IMG/VR virus record: IMGVR_UViG_3300036790_000317
Location: 1-64,000 of that record
Strand: one strand, 5' to 3'
Length of the DNA: 64,000 nucleotides
Source: a virus
Shown in pieces: positions 48,695-59,033 of this stretch. Position 1 is the stretch's first letter. Every line of letters begins with the position of its first letter. The translations under genes and the position numbers were made by a program. Below the pieces are notes generated by a model that was not told the DNA's origin, ran no database searches, and saw only the letters and a program-made list of their open reading frames with translations.

Positions 48695-49169
48695 AGCATC
48701 CAGGGTCTACGCCCGGATCAGCGCCGCGTTCGGCCCCGGTAGTCAGGCAGCATGCAACGCCATGGCAAACGCCTTCCAGAAGGGCGTCAAGCATGAGCTG
48801 TCCCGGTTCCCGCACGGGGCGCATACCCCGACCCCGTCACCTCCCGGAGCGCCTCCGGGGATGATCAGCGGGCGGCTCATGGAATCCGTGACGAAGACGC
48901 CGGCTGTCGGTAGCGGTGGGCGGTACGAGTCCCTGGTCGGCCCGCACACGATTTACGACATGATCCAGGAGTACGGCGGCTGGATGCATGCTGACCGGTT
49001 CCAGTACATGAGCTGGGTTACGGACGGGCGCCGGTACTGGCGGAAGAGCGTCGTGCTGCCGCCTCGCCCGTACATGCGGCCCGTGGCCCGGCGGATGAGC
49101 AGCAACGGGCAGCTTTCCGAGACGGGGCGCGACGCACTAGGAGCCGTTGTTTACCCGGTCGAGATCTGA
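48681..49169 (+). CDS. Neck / minor tail protein (HK97 gp10-like by position)
   Basis: GTG at 48681 follows GGAGGGGCAGCGGAGAG and overlaps the frameshift extension. 162 residues with a helical N terminus and a W-R-K-S-V-V-L-P-P-R-P-Y-M-R-P motif resembling gp10-type tail-completion proteins (P-x-R-P-F-L-x-P-A). It lies here rather than in the usual neck group. Confidence 0.6.
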   Translation: MDFSEASRVYARISAAFGPGSQAACNAMANAFQKGVKHELSRFPHGAHTPTPSPPGAPPGMISGRLMESVTKTPAVGSGGRYESLVGPHTIYDMIQEYGGWMHADRFQYMSWVTDGRRYWRKSVVLPPRPYMRPVARRMSSNGQLSETGRDALGAVVYPVEI

Positions 49170-49187
49170 GGGTGAGGGGGCAGGAGC

Positions 49188-52100
49188 ATGCCTGATCTTG
49201 ACCCCATCATCCAGGAAATCGTCGTCAATGGCGCACAGGCCATCGGTGAGCTGAAAGATTTTGCTGAGCAGTGCCTTGAAGATGCTGCCGCGGCGAACGC
49301 CCTGAACGAGAAGCTTGCTGCCCTCACCGCCTGGTTCGCGGCAGCAGCCGGCCGGGTCAATGACTTCCGCAATTCGCTTCTCGAGCTTGCGGGGATGCTT
49401 TCGGGCGCAGGAGATGAGGAAGAACGCCTCGCCATCACGGCCGGCGAGGCAGCCACGGCCACGGATGTGCAGGCCAGCCGGGTCAATGATCTCCGGAACA
49501 GCCTGGCAGCGGCTACGGTCGCTGCGGGCATGTTCAGTCATGCTGAAGATAACTTGCGTGGCGCGATGGGCACGAAAACTGCTGCCGTCATCATCCAGGA
49601 CAACCGGGTCAACGACCTGCGGAACTCGTTCATCGGCACCGCGATAGCGGCCGAGTCGCTAGTTGTTGTCGAGAACATGATGTCGGTTGCGAATCTCGTA
49701 AACGCGGCCACGATGAACACAGCCAGCAAATCTGCCCAGAACATGCGCCGCTGGTGGTTCTTGTCGCTTACGGCGTTGCACTGGATCGTCGCCGGCACCG
49801 CGGAACTGGCTGCGGTGCTGATCCCGGCCACGGTCGCGGCGGCGGCCTGGGCATTCGTATGGCTTCAGGGTGCAACCAACGTTCAGCAGCACATGACGGC
49901 GCTGTTCGATGCGACCGAGGCGATGGGGCAGGCTGCCGGGCAGACGACTGGTGAGATGCTCGGCCTCAGTGGCGCGTTCCAGCGTGCGCAGAACGCCGCC
50001 AACGTCCAGGTCTACCAGGCGTGGGGCTCAGCCGTTGACATCCTCCGTGAGTCGTTCGGCGGGCTGGCCACGACCGGCCTGGAAGTCGGCACCATCTTCG
50101 ATGCGTTCATGGGCAAGCTGGCGTTTGATTTCAGCAGTGCCGGAGACGCCAGCGACGTTCTAAACAACGTTCTGGCTAAGATGATCCCGGATCTTATCGA
50201 GGTCGGGCAGTTTTTCGGCAACCTGGGGCACGCCCTTGCCCTTGTTGGTGAGCAGATGCCGGGGCTTGCCGAGGTGATGCTCGGAGGACTGGCCGTCATC
50301 ACGCACCTTATCGTCGCGGTGCTGAATTTTACTAACGTCCTCGGGCACATGGGCATCCCGATCCTCACTGCAGTCATCGCGCTTGAGGAATTTCAGCGCT
50401 GGGGCGGGCTATTCACTACGATGATGATCAAAATGGGCGTCAGCGTAGAGGCTGCAACTGGTAAGTGGTTCGGCTGGACCAGGACCGGGACGACGGCTCT
50501 CGCTATTATCAGGATTCTCGGTGCCGGGATCGTCACCTTGGTCAGCGGGATCGGCGTTGCCATCAGGGCAATTCCGATTTTTGCGGCCGAAACGTCCGTG
50601 GCTGGGAACGCCATGATTGGTTTTGCGGCGAAGATCCAGCTTGCCCTGGATGCGATGACACCATTCCAGGCCGTGCTCATCCTTGCCGCGGCAGTGCTTG
50701 CCGGGTACTTTATTTATAAGATGATCACGGCAACTACCGCTGCCCAGAAGTTTACCGACGCCCTTCAGAAAAGCGTAGAAGTTGCCAAGGGCTGGCAGGT
50801 GTTCACAGTTATCGGCAATAATATTGGCGAACTGAGCCGCAAGATCCAGCAGGCCAATGACCAGATAGCCCAGCAGACGGCGCAGCTTAATCATCTGAAG
50901 AGCAGCACGAATAACGCCGCAGAAGGCTCGCATGCGTACACCGGCATCCTCGCAAACCAGGAAAATGCTCTTAACACCTCGAAAGCTGCCGTTGCCACGT
51001 ACGCCGCCGAGATCGTCAAGGAAACGCAGCAAAGCGAGACCGCGAACAAGAACGCCCAGATGCTGGCGAAGACCTTCGGTATCTCGGTACCAGGTGCGGT
51101 CGCGCTTGCTGCTGAGGCGAACGTCAGCCTGACGGGCGTCCTCAAGAATCAGAAGGGTCAGTGGACGGCGCTCGGCCAGCAGATTCTCGGTACCGAGCGT
51201 GGCTTCCAGAACATGGGGGCGACCGCGAACATGGTCGGCTCCTACATGCAGGACATCGCGGTTTCCGAGGGCCTTGCAGGCACCAAGATGCAGACCGTCA
51301 ACCAGGCCATCGACCAGTTCGTGCAGAACCTCACCGGCGGCACGTCGGGCATGAGCCAGTTCGAGGAAAGCCTGCAGAATATCGGCACGATCGCCGCGGA
51401 TACCGCGAATCACCTCGGTTCGACCAACGGGCAGATGACGCTGACGACGAGCCAGTTTGCCCATGCCATGAAAACAGACGTGGGCATCGGTGCTCAGGCA
51501 TGGTCCAACTTCGATCAGCTTGTCGGCAGTACCGTGCCACAGCTCACGGACTGGCTGCGTACCGCGGGGACAGAGGGAGCCCTCAGCTTCGGGCAAGTCA
51601 AGACCGGTATCCTCAGCGCGATCTCGCAGCTTCTTCCGTATGCCAAGGACAGCAAGACGGCGCAGGCGACGATCCTCGGCCTTGCCCAGGCAAACGGAAT
51701 CCAGGCTAGTACGTACCCTGAGCTAGTCAAACAGATCAAGGATGCCCACGATAATCAGGGCAAGCTGAACCAGATCGTGGACCAGGGCACGACCGCGATG
51801 GCAAACCTCAGCAAGATCGCGCAGAACATGGGTGACGTGCTCAGCGGGCAGGTCACGTCGGCGCTGTCGCAGGCGGCGCTCAAGGCCTCCGGCTTCTACA
51901 CCGCCGAGACGCATCTTGCTGATGCCCTCAATCACGGCTCGTCAGAGGGCAAGAATGCCGCGTACTGGGCTAGGGTCGTTGCGGGTGACGTCAATAAGGC
52001 GGGACAGCAGGCCCAGACCGCGGCGAATAAGGTGGGCATCCTGGCGACCAACCTCAGCCGGCTGCACAGCAAGACGATTGACGTGACAACGGTCATCCAG

Positions 52101-52427
52101 ACCATCGGTGGCGTCGGGACGGCTCAGACACAGGGTGAGAGTGGTCATAAGGTCCAGGCAGATGCCGGGGCGCTGCTGCCGCCGGGAATGACCGTGGTGC
52201 ACAACCAGACCAGCGGGTATGAAGCTATTCTCACACCAGGGCAGCTGGGCGGGCTGATGAACCAGGTGGCGGGTGGCAGTGGCGGTGGCACGACGGTTCA
52301 CGTGCACGTGGGCGGCTCTACGTTCGGCACCATGCAGGATATTACCAGAGCGGTGCAGACCGGCCTGAACCAGAAGACCCTGCGCAACGGCAGCACCCAG
52401 GCGTTCATCTCGGGACGGAAGCACTGA
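49188..52427 (+). CDS. Tape measure protein
   Basis: 1079 residues, Ala/Gln-rich, with long helices and two or three hydrophobic segments (about 195-225, 360-400, 430-520). It sets tail length and is ejected with the DNA. Three copies of R-V-N-D-(F/L)-R-N-S occur at residues 56, 98 and 140, exactly 42 apart. The C terminus is G/T/V-rich. Its stop overlaps the next start (TGATG). Confidence 0.85.
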   Translation: MPDLDPIIQEIVVNGAQAIGELKDFAEQCLEDAAAANALNEKLAALTAWFAAAAGRVNDFRNSLLELAGMLSGAGDEEERLAITAGEAATATDVQASRVNDLRNSLAAATVAAGMFSHAEDNLRGAMGTKTAAVIIQDNRVNDLRNSFIGTAIAAESLVVVENMMSVANLVNAATMNTASKSAQNMRRWWFLSLTALHWIVAGTAELAAVLIPATVAAAAWAFVWLQGATNVQQHMTALFDATEAMGQAAGQTTGEMLGLSGAFQRAQNAANVQVYQAWGSAVDILRESFGGLATTGLEVGTIFDAFMGKLAFDFSSAGDASDVLNNVLAKMIPDLIEVGQFFGNLGHALALVGEQMPGLAEVMLGGLAVITHLIVAVLNFTNVLGHMGIPILTAVIALEEFQRWGGLFTTMMIKMGVSVEAATGKWFGWTRTGTTALAIIRILGAGIVTLVSGIGVAIRAIPIFAAETSVAGNAMIGFAAKIQLALDAMTPFQAVLILAAAVLAGYFIYKMITATTAAQKFTDALQKSVEVAKGWQVFTVIGNNIGELSRKIQQANDQIAQQTAQLNHLKSSTNNAAEGSHAYTGILANQENALNTSKAAVATYAAEIVKETQQSETANKNAQMLAKTFGISVPGAVALAAEANVSLTGVLKNQKGQWTALGQQILGTERGFQNMGATANMVGSYMQDIAVSEGLAGTKMQTVNQAIDQFVQNLTGGTSGMSQFEESLQNIGTIAADTANHLGSTNGQMTLTTSQFAHAMKTDVGIGAQAWSNFDQLVGSTVPQLTDWLRTAGTEGALSFGQVKTGILSAISQLLPYAKDSKTAQATILGLAQANGIQASTYPELVKQIKDAHDNQGKLNQIVDQGTTAMANLSKIAQNMGDVLSGQVTSALSQAALKASGFYTAETHLADALNHGSSEGKNAAYWARVVAGDVNKAGQQAQTAANKVGILATNLSRLHSKTIDVTTVIQTIGGVGTAQTQGESGHKVQADAGALLPPGMTVVHNQTSGYEAILTPGQLGGLMNQVAGGSGGGTTVHVHVGGSTFGTMQDITRAVQTGLNQKTLRNGSTQAFISGRKH

Positions 52428-55400
52428 TGGCCTACGCGCTTAACAACTTTGAGGAAGGAACGTCAGGAACGACTCTGACAACGGGGAACACTGACGGGGT
52501 ATCGTCTCAAGGGTTTGATACGATCTTCATCGGCACTGGTGCCACCCTTGCATTCGACAGCACGCATGCGGCACATGGCGGCCTGTCCATGAAGGTGGCC
52601 ATCGGCTCGACGGCCACCGAGGCAGAAGCTGAGTGGTCGACGACCATCGGCACCCAGACGACGGTCTATTTCAGGTGCTACCTGTACCTGACCAGTAACC
52701 CGTCCGGGGTTATCCGGTTCTTTTCCGCGTATTCGTCTGCTACCTTTGCCGGGTTCGTCGGCATTAGTACCAGCGGGCACGTTATTCTCGGTGACAGCAC
52801 CTTTGCTATCAAGCTGACCTTTACAGGCACCGTGCCATTGAACCAGTGGTTTCGTATTGAAGGCTTTATTACCGGGAATGCATCTACGGGGTCTGTTACT
52901 GCAAGCCAGTACAATCTTATGGACAGTACGACCGCTGATGAAACGAAGACCGTTGCTGGCCTTAACACGATAGGATCACTTACTACCTATATCTTCGGCC
53001 AGAACAACAACGTAGCTACCGTTGGCCCGTTCTGGATGGATGACATCGGTGTTTCATCATCGGGGCTCATCGGGCCTGCCACGGCCAGCATCGTCAATGC
53101 CTGGAGCGCGGTTTACACGGAGCTTTCCTGGCAGCTGATCGTTGACGACACCACTGCCGGCGAGGTCGTGCAGCCTGACCCGCAGACGCTCTCTCTTGAG
53201 ATACCGGTATCGAATGCCGCGGGTGACTGGATGGTCTGCTGCATGACCTGGCAGACACTAACTGCTGTCGGGTTCCCGGTCGCGCCGACCATGTCGGTCG
53301 CAGATGACGTGCATAACTGGTGGGAGCCCGTTGCGCAGAACATCACGAGCAGCGCAGATGGCTATACACGGTCATCCATCTGGGTGGCGCCTGCGGCTAA
53401 GGCCGCCAGCACGGTCTATATTGCCCCGTCCGGGTATACCATCGGGCTTGCTGCTACCGTCTATGACGTGACCGGAATCTTGCCGTGGTTTACAGCCTCT
53501 GCATTCACGAACGGCTTTGCCAACATCGCGACAAACCTGAGCATGACCGTGGCATCACCTTCATCGAGCGCCATTATCTTCACGGTAGCCGGTGCTGATG
53601 ATTTCTCTCAGACATACGCTCTTGCTGCCGGAGATGGCTGGTCAGGCGTTACCGTAGAAGATGGCAGTAACGGTGAGAATGCAAATATCGTCTGTATCTC
53701 GGCTTACCAGGTTACGGGAGGCTCAGGTTCCGTAACGGCGGTATGGTCATCCAGCGGGACCGTGAACTTTTCTGGTGCTACCGCGGGCTTTCTCATCCAG
53801 GCTCCGGCACTGACGGCTTACAGTCCCATGTGGCCGGTTATCGTCTACGAGTGTGCGCCGGGATTCGGTTTTCAGTCCACTCCGGATGACATTGCCTGGA
53901 CGGCACTGACCGCGCAGGCACTGAAGCTGGATATCACCCAAGGCCGGCAGTACGAGGTAGCCCAACTTTCCGCCGGCGAAGGAACGCTGCTGCTGGACAA
54001 CCCGCTCGGCATGCTCATCCCGCCGGGATCTGGCAGCTTTGCCGGCCTGGACTCAGGAACGCCCGTCCGGGTCAGGACGGCGTGGCAGGGCGGGGCCTGG
54101 CAGGTGCAGTGGTACGGGAACGGGACGACGAGCCAGCCGAAGGCTGAATCCTTTTCCACGGTTCCGGTTATCATCGGGCAATCCTACTGTGTCAGCGCGT
54201 GGATAGGATCTTCCGTAACGTGGTCGGGCGGGATGAATATCTCGATTGCCTGGAAAACATCAGGCGGGTCATTCATTTCAAGCTCTCCGTCGACCGCGGT
54301 AACCGGGCCGGCCCCGCAGCTTGTCACGGCCACCGGAACGGCGCCACCCACCGCCGCGAAAGCTGACCTGATTCTCGTAGCTCAAGGCACCCCGCCTGCT
54401 TCCACGGCATTCTATGGCGCTGCTGCCTTTCCCGGGGCAGCAGCAGGCAGCACCTACATGACCATCGCGCCGGCAACGGTATGGACCGCAGAAAACAACG
54501 CCACGGTCTCGGTGCTGGCGCCGTGGTCACCAGACCCGCGAGGCGAGCCGAATATCACGCCATGGTACGTGCCTTACTCGGGATTCATCGAGCGGCTGCC
54601 TCAGCAGTGGGATGAAAACCTGCGTGGCAAGACGGACGCGGCCATCACCGACGCCTGGTTCGGCTGCAACTTCGTGCCGAACCCGATCATGTTCGATGAA
54701 ATCCTGAATGATTTCCCGTATGCATACTGGCCGTGCGTTGACGCTGCTGGTGCTGGCCAGGCGTCGAACTTTGCTCTGGGCAACACCAACCCGCTGATTG
54801 AGGTCACGTCTAAATACGGGGTTGGTACCGCGGTTGCTGATTTCGGGCAGAACGCTCAGGCACTGCTCGGTGCCCAGGTAACAACGATCGTGTCTACCGA
54901 CCTGCGCGTGACATCTGGTGGCGGGATGTGGGGGCAGTCGGGCCTGGGAACCGGCAGCTATTCAGCCAGCAGTCTCGGTCTTCAAGGCTACAGTCTTCAG
55001 TGCATCGACTCGAACTTCCCCCAGATCGGCGCTGATGGCGTTACGATCGAGATGTGGTTTCAGTTCACGAGCCTGTCGGTTTACGGAGGAATCCCGCCGA
55101 CGGATAATTTCTACCAAGGGACGCTGTGGACCCTCGCTGACAGCAACTTCGGGTTCCTGAATCTCAGCATCGAGGCGATAGGCACCAACAACCCGACGGG
55201 AACTTGCCAGCTCGTTACCAGTTTCGTCGGCACCAGTGATTCCACGAATATCGGCACGGATGTCGGGAACTTCATCCCGGGCCAGATTTACCAGACCGTC
55301 ATGTCCTTCACCCAGACAGAATTCAGCCTGTACGTCAACGGCGGCGCCCAGTACAGTGCGCAAAATCTAAGTTTTGGTGCGGGTGGGCTGAAAAGCTCGT

Positions 55401-56422
55401 CGTTCACGACCATTGTTGCCGCAGGCGGGTCAAACCTCAACTTCGCTTCGGGAACTGTCGGCTGGATCGTGCCTCCGCCACAGGGAAGCTGGAACGGCTT
55501 CGCCGGGCATATTGCCATCTACCCGTACCTGTTGTCCGAGAACCGGATTCTGACGCATTATCTGTCCGGCATCCAGGCCATGCAGCAGGAATCAGCGTCA
55601 AACCGGTTCGAGCGGCTGCTCCAGATCGGGCTGGCGCCGGGCCGCCGGGTTATCATGCAGGAACCTGAGCCAGATACGAATGCAGTCGTGTCTTGCCAGG
55701 ATGTATCTGGCCAGCCGATGTCCGCGGCTATCGATAACATTGCTGGAGACCTGCTGCCTGGCATGTTCCTCATTGCGCCGACCGGGGACCTGTATTATCT
55801 GAGCAAGCTGTATTCCTGGAATCAAGGTATCAAGTGGGTGCTGGGCGAGGACGTGTTCTCGGGTGAGTATTCCTACCTTAATGATATTACTTTTGATTAT
55901 GACGTCAGCCGGGTAATCAACGAAATCCAGCTTACCCAGCTCGACAACCAGGATGTTATTGTCCCGACCGTCACGGCTATCGAAACAGCATCTCAGAACC
56001 AGTACGGGACTATCTCGGATCTTGCCACCGGATACCTGTACGGTGACAACACCGTGCCGTATACCTACGGTCCCGGCTTGCAGGACACCGCGAACTGGCT
56101 GGCGTGCGCCTACCGGGCACCGCAGCTCCGGCTGACGACCATCAAGATCAACGCCGCGAGCAACCCGGGGCTGTGGGAATTCGTCCTCGGCGCGGCAGTT
56201 GGTGACACGGTCACGGTCAACCGCCGCAGCCTCGGGCAGGCGAGTATCGTCATCCAGGTGACGGGCCGGATTACCCAGACGACCCGGACGTTTGAATACT
56301 CCATCAAGGGTGCCGAGGCAAGCATCGAGTGCGTCATTGACCCCATGCCGGAAGAGAATGCCCTGACGTGTGATGACCCCGTCCGAGGGCTGCTCAACGG
56401 TACCGATATCTTCGGGTGGTGA
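52427..56422 (+). CDS. Large tail tip / distal tail protein with LamG-like domains
   Basis: 1331 residues following the tape measure. The N-terminal region and a segment at about 850-1040 (V-T-I-E-M-W-F-Q-F ... F-S-L-Y-V-N-G-G) have the layout of concanavalin/LamG sugar-binding domains. The C-terminal 250 residues contain the T-L-D-Y-V/E-type strands of tail tip (gp27-like) proteins. It probably forms the baseplate and contacts surface glycans. Confidence 0.7.
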   Translation: MAYALNNFEEGTSGTTLTTGNTDGVSSQGFDTIFIGTGATLAFDSTHAAHGGLSMKVAIGSTATEAEAEWSTTIGTQTTVYFRCYLYLTSNPSGVIRFFSAYSSATFAGFVGISTSGHVILGDSTFAIKLTFTGTVPLNQWFRIEGFITGNASTGSVTASQYNLMDSTTADETKTVAGLNTIGSLTTYIFGQNNNVATVGPFWMDDIGVSSSGLIGPATASIVNAWSAVYTELSWQLIVDDTTAGEVVQPDPQTLSLEIPVSNAAGDWMVCCMTWQTLTAVGFPVAPTMSVADDVHNWWEPVAQNITSSADGYTRSSIWVAPAAKAASTVYIAPSGYTIGLAATVYDVTGILPWFTASAFTNGFANIATNLSMTVASPSSSAIIFTVAGADDFSQTYALAAGDGWSGVTVEDGSNGENANIVCISAYQVTGGSGSVTAVWSSSGTVNFSGATAGFLIQAPALTAYSPMWPVIVYECAPGFGFQSTPDDIAWTALTAQALKLDITQGRQYEVAQLSAGEGTLLLDNPLGMLIPPGSGSFAGLDSGTPVRVRTAWQGGAWQVQWYGNGTTSQPKAESFSTVPVIIGQSYCVSAWIGSSVTWSGGMNISIAWKTSGGSFISSSPSTAVTGPAPQLVTATGTAPPTAAKADLILVAQGTPPASTAFYGAAAFPGAAAGSTYMTIAPATVWTAENNATVSVLAPWSPDPRGEPNITPWYVPYSGFIERLPQQWDENLRGKTDAAITDAWFGCNFVPNPIMFDEILNDFPYAYWPCVDAAGAGQASNFALGNTNPLIEVTSKYGVGTAVADFGQNAQALLGAQVTTIVSTDLRVTSGGGMWGQSGLGTGSYSASSLGLQGYSLQCIDSNFPQIGADGVTIEMWFQFTSLSVYGGIPPTDNFYQGTLWTLADSNFGFLNLSIEAIGTNNPTGTCQLVTSFVGTSDSTNIGTDVGNFIPGQIYQTVMSFTQTEFSLYVNGGAQYSAQNLSFGAGGLKSSSFTTIVAAGGSNLNFASGTVGWIVPPPQGSWNGFAGHIAIYPYLLSENRILTHYLSGIQAMQQESASNRFERLLQIGLAPGRRVIMQEPEPDTNAVVSCQDVSGQPMSAAIDNIAGDLLPGMFLIAPTGDLYYLSKLYSWNQGIKWVLGEDVFSGEYSYLNDITFDYDVSRVINEIQLTQLDNQDVIVPTVTAIETASQNQYGTISDLATGYLYGDNTVPYTYGPGLQDTANWLACAYRAPQLRLTTIKINAASNPGLWEFVLGAAVGDTVTVNRRSLGQASIVIQVTGRITQTTRTFEYSIKGAEASIECVIDPMPEENALTCDDPVRGLLNGTDIFGW

Positions 56423-56425
56423 GAC

Positions 56426-57568
56426 ATGCCTCCTCCGTTCGTGGCAACCGTCCCGGCTCCGATGACATGGGGCACCGGGACCATCGTCAAGGCACCGTAC
56501 CTGAGGCACGATGTCACGAATGCGGTCGGGTTCCTGGCACAGCGCCCCTTCTTTATCGGAAAGGTTGCCACCGCCACGGCATGGCCGAACGGCACAGACG
56601 CCGCGATGGCTCTTACCCAGGAAGTTACAGATACCTGGAACGGCCACAACCCGCTTATTAACACCGCCCAGTATTTCGCCCAGGCTCCCGGATGGTACCT
56701 GAGCCAGGTAACGGTCCCGTACAGCTACACCGGCACGACGCCCGTGCTCTTCACCGCCGGCTTCAACTTCACGTATAACGGCGTGTCAACCGGGCCTGTC
56801 CGCGGGCCCGTGACAATCGGCGGGGTCGGTACCTTCCACAACTATGCCGTCCGGGTATGGGACCTGATCCCGCAGATCCGCACCGGAGCGATCGGAAGCG
56901 CAGATTACATCCAGTTTACGACCGGGCAGTTCAGCACCGGTGCGCTTAGCTTTATCTTCAACCCGCAGCAGTATGCCTACGCGTCTGTCCGGTGGGTGGC
57001 AGCACTGTCCGGCACGGCGACACTTCCCGTCCCGGCCAACGCTACCTGGCCGGTCCCGCCTTCGATCGTCACGTCCACGTTCATGAACACAAATGTAAGA
57101 GACACGATCAACTTCCTGACGTACCCGCCGGTTTGCAAGGCTAATTATGTCGCGGGTGCCGCGGCCTTGATCAACCAGACCTTCCCGGCAGCGCAGGCCA
57201 TCGAGCTGAATAACGTCGTCGTGGACAACTATGGCGGGTTTACAACCGGCACAGCCGCCTTTTACACCACACCAAGAACTGGGAACTACTTCTGCTACGG
57301 CCAGGTAAACCTGGCTGCCACCACGGCAACCACGAACTACTGTGCCGGGTTCAGCATTGCCGGGGGTACCACCCAGTGGGGGGATTCTCTCCGTGTCACG
57401 GGTTCTGCTGATGCTACCGGCGCCGGGATGTGCGTGGCTAAGAGGCTGCGTCTGACATCCGGGCAGACGATCCAGCTCATGGCGAGCCAGAACTCCGGCG
57501 CGTCGGTCAACTACGCTGCCAACGCGGTTGACGAGACGCGCATGATTGTCGTCTGGGAAGGCAGTTAA
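56426..57568 (+). CDS. Minor tail protein, 380 aa
   Basis: Beta-rich, ending in a T-G-N-Y-F-C-Y-G-Q-V-N-L and R-L-R-L-T-S-G-Q-T-I-Q-L segment reminiscent of C1q/TNF-like jelly rolls at fibre tips. Directly coupled to the following gene (TAATG). Confidence 0.6.
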   Translation: MPPPFVATVPAPMTWGTGTIVKAPYLRHDVTNAVGFLAQRPFFIGKVATATAWPNGTDAAMALTQEVTDTWNGHNPLINTAQYFAQAPGWYLSQVTVPYSYTGTTPVLFTAGFNFTYNGVSTGPVRGPVTIGGVGTFHNYAVRVWDLIPQIRTGAIGSADYIQFTTGQFSTGALSFIFNPQQYAYASVRWVAALSGTATLPVPANATWPVPPSIVTSTFMNTNVRDTINFLTYPPVCKANYVAGAAALINQTFPAAQAIELNNVVVDNYGGFTTGTAAFYTTPRTGNYFCYGQVNLAATTATTNYCAGFSIAGGTTQWGDSLRVTGSADATGAGMCVAKRLRLTSGQTIQLMASQNSGASVNYAANAVDETRMIVVWEGS

Positions 57569-58128
57569 TGACCGGTACCCCGCCGGCGATCCCGAACTTC
57601 GCGGCCGGGTACGGGCCTCTTCCGGCAGACATGAACACGCTGATCCAGACCCCGTTCATCTTCCTTACAACGAAGATCATGTTCCGGGCGCAGCTCCAGG
57701 CTGCGACGGCACTCACATCAGGAACAGCGACGCTCATTCCGTTCGGCACCACGGCCGGTGATATCCTGGAAGATCCCTACGCCGGCTGGTCGAACACGAC
57801 AACGGGCAGCCAGGCTGCGCGCAGCTGGCTGTGCCCTGCCGGGTGCACCGGATGGTACGAGATCACGATGACGGCTTTTACCGCTAACCCGGCCATCACG
57901 GACGATCTCATGGTCGCGGAGATATGGCTTGACGGCGCGGAATTCCAGATCACAACGAGCCAGATAGGAGCTAATGGGCACGGAGCCGGCTGCTGTGGCA
58001 GCGCCCAGGTCCAGCTCATCGGCGGCGTAGATTATGTCCAGATGTATCTCTTGCAGGAAGCAAGCATCAACACCGGGAGCACGAACGGGCAGTATTGCAC
58101 GATGGAAATCGCCTGGGTTAGTTCCTGA
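57568..58128 (+). CDS. Minor tail protein, 186 aa
   Basis: Shares the jelly-roll-like pattern of the previous protein (G-W-Y-E-I-T-M-T-A, V-Q-L-I-G-G-V-D-Y-V-Q-M-Y) and starts P-N-F-A-A-G-Y-G-P-L-P. Probably a tip or receptor-binding component. Confidence 0.6.
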   Translation: MTGTPPAIPNFAAGYGPLPADMNTLIQTPFIFLTTKIMFRAQLQAATALTSGTATLIPFGTTAGDILEDPYAGWSNTTTGSQAARSWLCPAGCTGWYEITMTAFTANPAITDDLMVAEIWLDGAEFQITTSQIGANGHGAGCCGSAQVQLIGGVDYVQMYLLQEASINTGSTNGQYCTMEIAWVSS

Positions 58129-58156
58129 TGTGCAGCGCCTGGCCTGGGAGGCCGTC

Positions 58157-58603
58157 ATGTTTGAGCACGATGTCCACCCGCATACCGCGATCATGCTCAA
58201 CGGCGGGGCACCCGGGCCGGTCAAGACCGGCGATATGCACGACACCAGGAACCGGCTTGAGCAGTTCAATGCCCGGCTTGCGGTACGTATTACCCGTGTT
58301 GTCGGCTCGATGTGGTGCGCGTATGCCTTCGGGCTATTCGATCTCATCAGCTTGCCTGAGGCTGTTCACGGCGGCATTGCCACGACCATCGCGTGGATTG
58401 CGCAGACGTTCCTGCAGCTGGTGCTGCTGTCTATCATCATGGTCGGGCAGGACGTGCAGGCAAGAGCCTCGGACGCGAGGTCTGAGCAGACCTACAGAGA
58501 CGCCGAAGCTATCTTGCATGAGTGCCTCCAGCTTCAAGCTCACCTGCAGGCGCAGGATGAAACGCTCACTAACCTGATCCTGGCGCACTCACACGAGAAG
58601 TAG
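58157..58603 (+). CDS. Two-helix membrane protein, DUF1003-like
   Basis: ATG at 58157 has GGGAGGCCGTC ahead. The sequence R-I-T-R-V-V-G-S-M-W-C-A-Y, a second helix L-V-L-L-S-I-I-M-V-G-Q-D-V-Q and a following charged helix match the general layout of DUF1003 membrane proteins. Given its place at the end of the tail block, a holin-like role is possible. Confidence 0.6.
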   Translation: MFEHDVHPHTAIMLNGGAPGPVKTGDMHDTRNRLEQFNARLAVRITRVVGSMWCAYAFGLFDLISLPEAVHGGIATTIAWIAQTFLQLVLLSIIMVGQDVQARASDARSEQTYRDAEAILHECLQLQAHLQAQDETLTNLILAHSHEK

Positions 58604-58616
58604 GCAGGCATATGCC

Positions 58617-59015
58617 GTGGGCTTTTTCCAGGAGCTGTTCGGGTGGCCTAGCGGGGCTGAGTGGGCAGACATCACGGCAGATCTTATCTCGGCTGCCATC
58701 GGCGGACTGGTCGTGTTCATCATCCGAGATCACCTGATCCGCAGGTTCCTGCGGCTCTGGGAGAAGCATTCTCTTCCGAGTACCGGAGCAGACATGTCAT
58801 CTCTCATCGAGCATGCCAGGGAGTCCATTCACGAAAAGCTCGACGACCTGCATGGCAAGGTCACGAGCATGCAGGAAGAATTCGGTAACGGCTTCCTGCA
58901 AGGACTACAGGACAAGATAGAGATGATGGAGTCGAAGCTGGGTATAGCTGACGATGAAGATCCTGCTCCGGTCTTCGCTATCGTGGCAGACGAGGAAGAG
59001 CCCCCGCCGGAGTAA
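58617..59015 (+). CDS. Membrane protein with coiled coil (GTG start)
   Basis: 132 residues: a hydrophobic segment at about 22-37, a basic stretch, a long coiled coil (about 60-105) and an acidic Pro/Glu end. Its stop codon lies in the loop of the terminator at 59000-59032. Possible holin or spanin-like partner of the 58157 product. Confidence 0.6.
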   Translation: MGFFQELFGWPSGAEWADITADLISAAIGGLVVFIIRDHLIRRFLRLWEKHSLPSTGADMSSLIEHARESIHEKLDDLHGKVTSMQEEFGNGFLQGLQDKIEMMESKLGIADDEDPAPVFAIVADEEEPPPE

Positions 59016-59032
59016 CTGGCGGGGGCTTTTTT
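59000..59032 (+). terminator. Intrinsic terminator of the structural block
   Basis: GCCCCCGCC (59000-59008) pairs with GGCGGGGGC (59018-59026), followed by six T. It ends the rightward operon. Confidence 0.9.
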
Positions 59033-59033
59033 C

